Shown here: one piece after another, positions 1 through 6,071 of the stretch | How the letters are laid out: every line of letters begins with the position of its first letter | How positions within the stretch are numbered: position 1 is the first letter of the stretch | The notes under the pieces: model-generated | Databases searched by the model: none | What the model was told of the DNA's origin: nothing | The model's input: only the letters and a program-made list of their open reading frames with translations | Translations under genes and position numbers: made by a program | Assembly (NCBI GenBank): GCA_029309925.1 | Contig: JARKND010000001.1 | Location: 2,604,001 to 2,668,000, forward strand | Direction: 5' to 3' | DNA: 64,000 bases | From: Fulvivirgaceae bacterium JP3-4 | GTDB taxonomy: Bacteria; Bacteroidota; Bacteroidia; Cytophagales; Cyclobacteriaceae

Positions 1-1330
1 CTTTTGTCTGCGCGAACAAGACGTTTTTCAAATTAACGGTGGTGCCGAGCGCCAGCGGCTGAAGGGAGAAATTCATCTCGAGTTCCTTCATCTCGTATGT
101 ATTGACATTAAGCTTCTCGAGCGTGCTGACGTAGCCTTTTGCCTCTATTGAGATTGTATACTCCTGCGTAGATGGAATAGCGATCGTATAACCAACTCCC
201 GTACTTTCTGCTACAAGCCCGGGCTGTGCCGGCCCAACGAAGGACACAGTAGCCGGTATATTTTCACCGGTCTTTGCGTTGATAACCTTGCCATAAACTT
301 TGATTGTGTTAGGGGGCAACTCAGCAGGTTTCTCTATTGGCACTTCAACATACTCCATCACAGTATCCACGCGTGGTGGAGAAATTCTTACAATAGGATC
401 ATCGGCAACCGAATCCTTTGGCGGATCGACAGTGGCAACTGTAACGACAGAAGGCTCAGGTGATTTATAGAATTTGATGTCACCGTATCCATCACTGTTG
501 ATCGTGCTTGTAAACAGCGCAGCGTCCGATGTGCGCAACGGCCGGTAATACAACTCGCGACCCGGTGAGTTTATCTCCGGCCCAAGGTTTTTCGGTGACG
601 ACCAGTTAGTCCAGCTGTCGTCAAGACGGGTGGCCGAGAAAACGTCAAAGCTTCCGTTGCCTTTCAGGCCGTTGCTGGAAAAGAAAAGTGTCATTCCATC
701 AGCGCTCAGCGAAGGACTCAGCTCCTGAAATTGCGTATTGATTGTAGCACCCAGGTTCTTTGGTTCCGTCCACTTTCCGTTTTCATTGAAGGACACGTAA
801 ATGTCGTCAACGCCATGGCTACCATATGTATCTGCAGAAAATACGAAAACGGTTCCGTCATTTGAGATTGTGCCGCAGAGAATTCCCGATTTGTTCTGAT
901 AGTATGGGATGGAGATGTTTGCGGGACGTGACCAGCCGCTACCTGTGTTTGTGGAAATGGCAATGCCTTGCGTTCTGGCTCGTTCACCGGAAGGATCATA
1001 ATGGCCATGGAGAAAAAGCTGTTGTCCGTTATCAGAAAATCCTGCCACGGCATTGTAGGCGCGATCATTGAGCAATGTACCTGCATGGATCGGAGCCGAC
1101 CATTGGCCGCCCGTCAGCCTTGAATACCAGATGTCACCCGGATCTTTTTTGCCACCGATGTTGGAAGGATGATTGCTCACTGTGAAAAAAAGCGTTTGTC
1201 CATCGGGGCTAAGCATCGGGTTCTGTTCATCATAATACGAGTTGACCGATCGGAACGACTCTGAGCTTAACACCTGTGCATGCAGTGCTGTAGTGAACGC
1301 AATGAGCACAAATGGAAAAACTAAACGCAT
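1..1330 (-). CDS. OmpA-family protein with PD40 repeats (C-terminus beyond window)
   Basis: This is the N-terminal part of a secreted envelope protein; the gene runs off the left edge. Reading leftwards from the ATG at 1330 the frame stays open for 443 codons. Residues 1-18 are a signal peptide. PD40 (WD40-like, TolB-type) repeats follow, with motifs such as NPMLSPDGQTLFF near residue 37 and ELSPSLSADGMTLFFSSN near 205. A carboxypeptidase-regulatory-like beta-sandwich follows (KVYGKVINAKTGENIPATV). The last visible residues (LALGTTVNLKNVLFAQTK) match the start of a peptidoglycan-binding OmpA C-terminal domain. Proteins with this layout are common in Bacteroidota and tie the outer membrane to the cell wall; the precise role of this one is unknown. 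Confidence 0.85.
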   Translation of the reverse strand, partial: MRLVFPFVLIAFTTALHAQVLSSESFRSVNSYYDEQNPMLSPDGQTLFFTVSNHPSNIGGKKDPGDIWYSRLTGGQWSAPIHAGTLLNDRAYNAVAGFSDNGQQLFLHGHYDPSGERARTQGIAISTNTGSGWSRPANISIPYYQNKSGILCGTISNDGTVFVFSADTYGSHGVDDIYVSFNENGKWTEPKNLGATINTQFQELSPSLSADGMTLFFSSNGLKGNGSFDVFSATRLDDSWTNWSSPKNLGPEINSPGRELYYRPLRTSDAALFTSTINSDGYGDIKFYKSPEPSVVTVATVDPPKDSVADDPIVRISPPRVDTVMEYVEVPIEKPAELPPNTIKVYGKVINAKTGENIPATVSFVGPAQPGLVAESTGVGYTIAIPSTQEYTISIEAKGYVSTLEKLNVNTYEMKELEMNFSLQPLALGTTVNLKNVLFAQTK

Positions 1331-1364
1331 AGCTTCACTAATTTTTTAATGGGGTTTGGCAGAA

Positions 1365-1961
1365 TCAAGGTCTTCGACTGACCCAGAGATTCTTTTTTAG
1401 TGTGAATCTCCAGGGAAGCAATGCATCTTCGCCTGCATAATCGATTCCAATCCTTGGACTCGCCTCAATATCAATCTTTGCAATCTTTTTGCCAAGATCT
1501 TCAATCCAAACTTCGTCATTCAGAAGGTATTTTCCATTGAAACTTCGGTCAATGCCCAGCGCTTTAGACAACTTGCCGGGACCCGAGGTAAGATGAAAGG
1601 GACTGGCCAGAGACCCCCGTCTTTTTTTCATTTCTTCGATCCCTTCCAATGGCTCCAGCGCCCGGATAAGTACGGCATCGGCAGTACCGGGAACATTGGT
1701 CACGACATTAAACAGGTGGTGAATTCCATAGCAGAGGTACACGTAAGCATGACCACCTGCTTCAAACATAATGGCATTGCGGTCGGTCTTCCTGGCGTTG
1801 AAAGCGTGACACCCCCTCTCCTTCCAGGAGTATGCTTCGGTTTCAACGATCATGCCCCCGGTGACAACTTTTTTTTTACGCGTGAAAAGCCCTTTTCCGA
1901 TAAGATTTCGCGCTATTTCTACTACATTGGTGCCCTGGTAAAATTCCTCCTTCAACTTCAT
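1365..1961 (-). CDS. DNA-3-methyladenine glycosylase (AAG/Mpg family)
   Basis: Base-excision repair enzyme that cuts alkylated and deaminated purines (3-methyladenine, hypoxanthine) from DNA. The 198-residue length and the order of conserved blocks fit the AAG family: FYQGTNVVEIARNLIGK at the start, the catalytic segment IVETEAY with the active-site Glu, the GCHAFNARKTDRN block, AYVYLCYGIHHLFNVVT, and VLIRALEPLEG. I chose the ATG at 1961 because the conserved region starts a few residues later. A frame extension to 1982 adds seven unconserved residues. The gene is divergent from the DUF2911 gene and shares a short upstream region with it. Family confidence is high. Confidence 0.93.
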   Translation of the reverse strand: MKLKEEFYQGTNVVEIARNLIGKGLFTRKKKVVTGGMIVETEAYSWKERGCHAFNARKTDRNAIMFEAGGHAYVYLCYGIHHLFNVVTNVPGTADAVLIRALEPLEGIEEMKKRRGSLASPFHLTSGPGKLSKALGIDRSFNGKYLLNDEVWIEDLGKKIAKIDIEASPRIGIDYAGEDALLPWRFTLKKNLWVSRRP

Positions 1962-1991
1962 GCAAACGATTTCGAATATCAAAAACTTTTA

Positions 1992-1999
1992 TAAATTTG
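1992..1999 (+). promoter_or_regulatory. candidate -7 promoter box for the DUF2911 gene
   Basis: TAAATTTG fits the Bacteroidota -7 consensus TAnnTTTG. It lies about 130 bases before the ATG at 2128 and between two divergent genes. No clear TTTG-type -33 element was found, and an 8-mer of this degeneracy also occurs by chance. Confidence 0.35.
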
Positions 2000-2127
2000 A
2001 CGCCTTAAATAACGAACAAACTACTTAACAAATCACAAATAAATTCCACCATGAAATCAGGGTGAGTACAGTCAAAAAGTAGTTATCAGATTTCATGATT
2101 CCACCAAAAAAAGCAAAACAAAAAAAC

Positions 2128-2976
2128 ATGAAAAGAGTATTACTGATTGCAGTGATTGCCGTGATGAGTATGGCGTCTGAAGCGCAGGTGCAAACACCAG
2201 CGCCAAGCCCAGCAGGTTCTGTGTCGAGCACTATTGGACTTACCGATGTAAAAATTGAATACTTCCGTCCACGACTGAGGGGCAGAAAAGTATTCGGTGA
2301 AAAAGATGTGATGTATCCACACGGCACAATCTGGAGAACAGGTGCGAACAATGGTACTAAGATCACTTTTTCAGATGATGTAAAAGTCGAAGGCATTGCC
2401 GTTCCAAAAGGTGAATACCTCATCTTCACATGGCCGGGAGCAATGGAGTGGACGGTTGCACTTTACAAGGATGTGAAAATTGGTGGTAACACCAACGCAT
2501 ACGACAAGAGCCAGGAAGCCGCAAACTTCAAAGTGAAATCTGAAAAGCTTCCAAACAAGGTTGAGACTTTCACCATCAGCATCGATGACATCGCAGAAGA
2601 TAACAGAAGCGCAAAAGTGAACCTCGCATGGGAAAACACAAAAGTTGGCTTCACAGTTACCACAGATTACGATGCGAAAGTGATGAAGTCGATCGAGACT
2701 TTCACCAAGGTGAATCCTAACAACTATTTCCAGGCAGCAGTGTATTACCTCGACAACAACAAAGACCTGAATAAGGCTTTGGAGTGGGTGAATCTCGCGC
2801 TTGAAAGCAATCCAACTGCCTTCTGGATGTTGCACCAGAAAGCTAAAATTCAGAAAGCACTTGGCGACAAGAAGGGCGCAGTAGAAACTGCAAATGCATC
2901 GCTGAGGGAAGCAAAGAATGCCGGAAACCGCGACTACCAAACAATGAACGAAGACCTTATCAAGTCAATCAAATAG
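2128..2976 (+). CDS. DUF2911 secreted protein with TPR-like C-terminus
   Basis: Secreted protein of unknown function. From the ATG at 2128 the first ~19 residues form a signal peptide ending near SEAQ. The DUF2911 domain follows (about residues 25-170), with blocks such as WRTGANNGTKITFSDDVKVEG and KGEYLIFTWPG. The last ~90 residues look like two helical TPR-type hairpins (AVYYLDNNKDLNKALEWVNLALE, then KAKIQKALGDKKGAVETANASLREAK). The frame is open from 2095, but the lysine-rich extension there would spoil the signal peptide. A strong terminator follows at 3030. DUF2911 proteins are very common in Bacteroidota; no enzymatic motif is visible. Confidence 0.88.
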   Translation: MKRVLLIAVIAVMSMASEAQVQTPAPSPAGSVSSTIGLTDVKIEYFRPRLRGRKVFGEKDVMYPHGTIWRTGANNGTKITFSDDVKVEGIAVPKGEYLIFTWPGAMEWTVALYKDVKIGGNTNAYDKSQEAANFKVKSEKLPNKVETFTISIDDIAEDNRSAKVNLAWENTKVGFTVTTDYDAKVMKSIETFTKVNPNNYFQAAVYYLDNNKDLNKALEWVNLALESNPTAFWMLHQKAKIQKALGDKKGAVETANASLREAKNAGNRDYQTMNEDLIKSIK

Positions 2977-3027
2977 GCTCGCAAATAAAGAAACCTTTTT
3001 TAACCTAAACCTAAACCTAAATTGAGA

Positions 3028-3060
3028 AAGCCGCCTTGAGAGATCAGGGTGGCTTTTTTG
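3028..3060 (+). terminator. intrinsic terminator after the DUF2911 gene
   Basis: Ten-base-pair stem (3030-3039 with 3044-3053, two G-U pairs, GAGA loop) followed by six T. It begins about 50 bases after the stop codon. Three copies of ACCTAA lie just before it (3003-3020). Confidence 0.85.
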
Positions 3061-3261
3061 TTTAATAAACTCCCCACCTCATCATATGTGAAGGCCGTTG
3101 TCTCAGGAATTCGACCAAAATTAACACGGGTAAATTGATGCGTAATCACGGGCGGCACGCGCTTATCTGCATAAAGGTGGTTTCACCGGTTGTAACACGC
3201 AATTCAACGCCAAAGCGGGCATAATTTTTTTCCATCCATTCTCCAACTAACCTTAAGCGCT

Positions 3262-4596
3262 ATGAAACAGATGATCAGCCTGAAGCAGCGCCTTCTCTCG
3301 CTGGATAAAGATATCCGCGTTGCCGTAGTCGGCATCGGATCCATGGGAAAGGCTCTCGTATACCAGATCCACACAACACCGGGAATGAAACCCGTGGCCA
3401 TCGCAGATGTTCATCTGAAAAAAGCCATTGACTGCGCAAAGTGGCTCAAAGTCGACTACGACATCGTAGACACGGTGCAGGATCTTAATTTCACCATTCA
3501 GACTGGCAGACTTGCCATCACCGATAATGCCGAGCTCCTGGCATCAAGCAATCTTGTTCACGTACTGGTTGAATCGAGCAGTTCTGTCTTTCAGGGAGCG
3601 ATGCATGCCATGAAAGCCATTTCCAATCATCAGCACGTTGTGATGATGAACTTTGAAGCCGATCTGATGTACGGCCCGCTCCTGTTGCGTGCAGCAGAAG
3701 AAGAGGGTGTTGCCTATACGTGCGCAGATGGTGACAAGCCTACCGTAATCAAGAAGCTCGTTGATGAGATAAACCTGTATGGCTTTGATCTTGTGATGGC
3801 GGGCAACGTAAAGAACTTCCAGGATCGTTATACGACCCCCGACAAGATCGCCTTCGAGGCAGACATGCGCAGCCTTGACCATAAGATGTGCTCATATTTT
3901 ACAGATGGAACAAAGGTGTCCGTTGAAATGGCCGTGCTGGCAAATGCAATCAACGCTCGCACCGCGGTGCCGGGAATGCACGGCTACAGGGCCTCAAGCA
4001 TTTACGACATCTTCAAACTTTACGACTTCGATAAGGACTGGGATGGCAAGACCCCGATCGTGGATTACCTGCTCGGGGCTGAGCCCCGCGGTGGTGTGTT
4101 TGTGATCGGTCATACGAAAGATAAATTCCAGCAAGCTACTTTGGGCTGGTTTCCGCCTGATATCGGCCCTGGTCCTTATTACCTCTTCTATCGGCCATAC
4201 TACCTCGGACACATTGAGGCCACCCAGTGCATTGCCGAGGCTTACTTTGAGTCAACGGCCCGGCTACAGCCTGCCTTCGGCATGAAGACGAATGTGTTTA
4301 CCTACGCCAAGCGGGAGCTTAAAAAAGGAGAGATCCTTGACGGCAAAGGTGGCTTCAAGGCTTATGGATTGATTGAAAACATGGACAACAACATGAACGA
4401 TCCAGGCCTTCCGATTCTTCTGTCAGACAACCTTATTTTGAAGCGCGATATTGGGCGTGACGAACGCATTACATTGAATGATGTGGACTTCAATCCTGAG
4501 CACAAGCCGTTCAAGCTCTACTTCGAGGCAGCGGGAATGATGTCTCCCAGGCGCCCGCGGCAGGAACCGCTTACTTCAGAGTATCAGTTCGTTTAA
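3262..4596 (+). CDS. homoserine-dehydrogenase-like oxidoreductase with C-terminal SAF domain (COG4091 type)
   Basis: Predicted NAD(P)-dependent dehydrogenase of 444 residues. The N-terminal Rossmann fold shows VAVVGIGSMGKALVYQI (GxGxxG near residues 24-29), then a catalytic domain resembling homoserine dehydrogenase (HVVMMNFEADLMYGPLL, then MAVLANAINARTAVPGMHG). The C-terminal ~100 residues have the SAF fold seen in antifreeze-like and UxaA proteins (AKRELKKGEILDGKGG near 350). In other bacteria this family is linked to unusual sugar-acid or polyol catabolism, not to threonine synthesis, and no threonine genes are nearby. The gene stands alone between two terminators, so the substrate cannot be inferred from context. 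Confidence 0.8.
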   Translation: MKQMISLKQRLLSLDKDIRVAVVGIGSMGKALVYQIHTTPGMKPVAIADVHLKKAIDCAKWLKVDYDIVDTVQDLNFTIQTGRLAITDNAELLASSNLVHVLVESSSSVFQGAMHAMKAISNHQHVVMMNFEADLMYGPLLLRAAEEEGVAYTCADGDKPTVIKKLVDEINLYGFDLVMAGNVKNFQDRYTTPDKIAFEADMRSLDHKMCSYFTDGTKVSVEMAVLANAINARTAVPGMHGYRASSIYDIFKLYDFDKDWDGKTPIVDYLLGAEPRGGVFVIGHTKDKFQQATLGWFPPDIGPGPYYLFYRPYYLGHIEATQCIAEAYFESTARLQPAFGMKTNVFTYAKRELKKGEILDGKGGFKAYGLIENMDNNMNDPGLPILLSDNLILKRDIGRDERITLNDVDFNPEHKPFKLYFEAAGMMSPRRPRQEPLTSEYQFV

Positions 4597-4602
4597 GGAT
4601 TA

Positions 4603-4637
4603 GGCCGCGATGTGTATCAGACGGGCGGCCATTTTCT
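4603..4637 (+). terminator. weak hairpin after the SAF-domain oxidoreductase
   Basis: GGCCGC (4603-4608) pairs with GCGGCC (4625-4630), followed by ATTTTCTT. The loop is large, so this is a weak candidate. Confidence 0.4.
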
Positions 4638-4732
4638 TGATTGTGGGCTTTTTTCATACATGAGATTCCCACGCAGGATTTTTTTTACTACGTTTATTCA
4701 ACATCAAAGAGGGGTTCTTTTTTGTACTACAG

Positions 4733-4761
4733 AAAGCAGTTGACACGTCAACTGCTTTTTT
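4733..4761 (+). terminator. strong intrinsic terminator between convergent genes
   Basis: Perfect 11-bp stem AAAGCAGTTGA (4733-4743) and TCAACTGCTTT (4748-4758) with a CACG loop and six T on the plus side. It lies between the convergent oxidoreductase and receiver genes. On the minus strand the T tract is poorer, so it mainly stops rightward transcription. Confidence 0.85.
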
Positions 4762-4767
4762 CATTCA

Positions 4768-5157
4768 TCACATCCGGTCGTAAATGAATTGACGCAAAAT
4801 TGACTGCAGTTCCGTGTATTCATACTCCTTGGCGAAGAATGTCAACGACCTGCGGTCTTCGATGCCTGCATACTCACTCGGCTCACCATAGGCAAGAATT
4901 GGTATACGCCTGAGATGAACGTCAGCGCGCAGGAGATCGAGGAAGCTGTTAATATCCAGTCCATTCATTGAAAGGTCGATAATCAGGTAATCTGGGACGT
5001 GCGTGCCGGAAGACATGAGTGCCGCGGCCTGCAGACTTTCCACGATGATCATTACGACCGACTCTTCTGATACTCTGCCGATGGCTTCCGTAAATGTCTG
5101 ATGGTCATCGGGATCGTCCGTGACTAGCAAACATGTTTTAATTTCCAATGTTTTCAA
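4768..5157 (-). CDS. stand-alone response-regulator receiver domain protein
   Basis: Single-domain CheY-like protein of 129 residues without an output domain. The acidic pair is D14-D15 (LLVTDDPDDH), the probable phospho-acceptor is D61 (YLIIDLSMNG), and the conserved lysine is in FFAKEYEYTEL. The usual Thr/Ser switch after beta-4 is not evident: the segment reads PILAYGEPSE. Such proteins in Cytophagales usually relay phosphate within larger signalling networks, and the partner kinase is not next to it. It is divergent from the XRE gene at 5278, and a palindrome lies between the two. Confidence 0.8.
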   Translation of the reverse strand: MKTLEIKTCLLVTDDPDDHQTFTEAIGRVSEESVVMIIVESLQAAALMSSGTHVPDYLIIDLSMNGLDINSFLDLLRADVHLRRIPILAYGEPSEYAGIEDRRSLTFFAKEYEYTELQSILRQFIYDRM

Positions 5158-5213
5158 CGAAAAATACTATTTTCACACTTTGCTTCAGGTGAAGCCAGAC
5201 AAAAGACCTTGCA

Positions 5214-5233
5214 AATTATCAGAAATGATAATT
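5214..5233. promoter_or_regulatory. palindrome between receiver and XRE genes (candidate operator)
   Basis: Perfect inverted repeat AATTATCA-N4-TGATAATT. It lies 45 bases before the XRE start and about 57 bases before the divergent receiver start. Xre-type repressors bind short symmetric sites near their own promoters, so autoregulation is a reasonable inference. Confidence 0.45.
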
Positions 5234-5277
5234 AAACGAAACATAATAGAGCAAAAAGCAAGGCATTCAAGAAGACT

Positions 5278-5571
5278 ATGAAATCGGAGAAAGTGTATAA
5301 GCAATTTTTGCTCGATGTGGGAGCAAAATTGACCGAGCTGAGAGAAGAAAAAGGCTACGATACAATCAAAGAATTTGTAACAAAATTCGACCTGCCGGAA
5401 ATCCAGTACTGGCGAATTGAAAAAGGCAAGGCAAACATCACTTTCAAATCCCTCATCAAGATCCTCTCCATCCACAAGCTCACTCCCCGCGACTTCTTCG
5501 AGATACTCCACAATGACCAACTGCTGAAATCAATCGAACCTGCAAGAAGGCGAAGAAGTGCCCGGGTTTGA
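5278..5571 (+). CDS. XRE-family helix-turn-helix regulator
   Basis: Small DNA-binding protein of 97 residues. The helix-turn-helix covers about residues 12-68: GAKLTELREEKGYDTIKEF, the recognition region FDLPEIQYWRIEKGKANI, and SLIKILSIHKLTPRDFFEIL. The YWRIEKGKANIT segment is the usual HTH_3 'S.iE.G....s...l..ia..l' pattern. The C-terminal tail is short and basic (RRRRSARV). No ligand-binding domain is present. It is divergent from the receiver gene and is followed by a long 8-bp repeat element instead of an ordinary terminator. Confidence 0.85.
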   Translation: MKSEKVYKQFLLDVGAKLTELREEKGYDTIKEFVTKFDLPEIQYWRIEKGKANITFKSLIKILSIHKLTPRDFFEILHNDQLLKSIEPARRRRSARV

Positions 5572-5578
5572 GAAAGTG

Positions 5579-6064
5579 TGTTCAGGTGTTCAGGTGTTCA
5601 GGGGTCCAGGTGTTCATGTGTTCATGTGTTCATGTGCTCGTGTGAGGGTTGCGAGGGCAGGTAGGCCAGGCTCGCGAAATGTGTTAATGTTCTAGTGTGT
5701 TAATGTTTCCGGCTGAACGGCCTGTCTCAAAGAAATCAATTTCATCATTCACCAAACAAAAAAACGCCACGCTGCGCGTGACGTCTCTTTATCGTCTGTG
5801 TATATCCTACCTTAACACCTTAACACCTTAACACCTTAACACATTTACACATTAACACTTTAACACATTAACACTTTAACAATTAACACATTAACACATT
5901 AACACATTAACACCTTAACACATTAACACCTTAACACATTAACACCTTAACACATTAACACTTTAACACATCAGCCCGTTACCACCTCACCCCAATCGGA
6001 AGCCGATAGTCCCCTCAACCCGAATCCCCCACATGCGCACATGAACACCCGCGCACCCGAACAC
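5579..6064. repeat. nested 8-bp tandem-repeat element between convergent genes
   Basis: Four blocks, all with an 8-base period. Block 1 (5579-5642) has eight units of the TGTTCATG/TGTTCAGG type. Block 2 (5682-5705) has three units of the TGTTAATG type. A central hairpin lies at 5764-5784 (CACGC-TGC-GCGTG core). Block 3 (5812-5970) has twenty units of TTAACAC(A/C/T), 159 bases, one unit being 7 bases. Block 4 (about 6031-6064) has CATGAACA-like units. Blocks 3 and 4 are the reverse complements of blocks 2 and 1 in mirrored order, so the whole element could fold on itself. It fills the gap between the convergent XRE and M16 genes. No coding potential was seen. Confidence 0.85.
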
Positions 6065-6071
6065 ATTTCCC

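Noticed and set aside
3262-4596. homoserine dehydrogenase of threonine synthesis
   Set aside because: The SAF C-terminus and the lack of threonine genes nearby point to the separate COG4091 family.
5812-5970. CRISPR array
   Set aside because: The 8-base units follow one another without spacers, and no cas gene is present.
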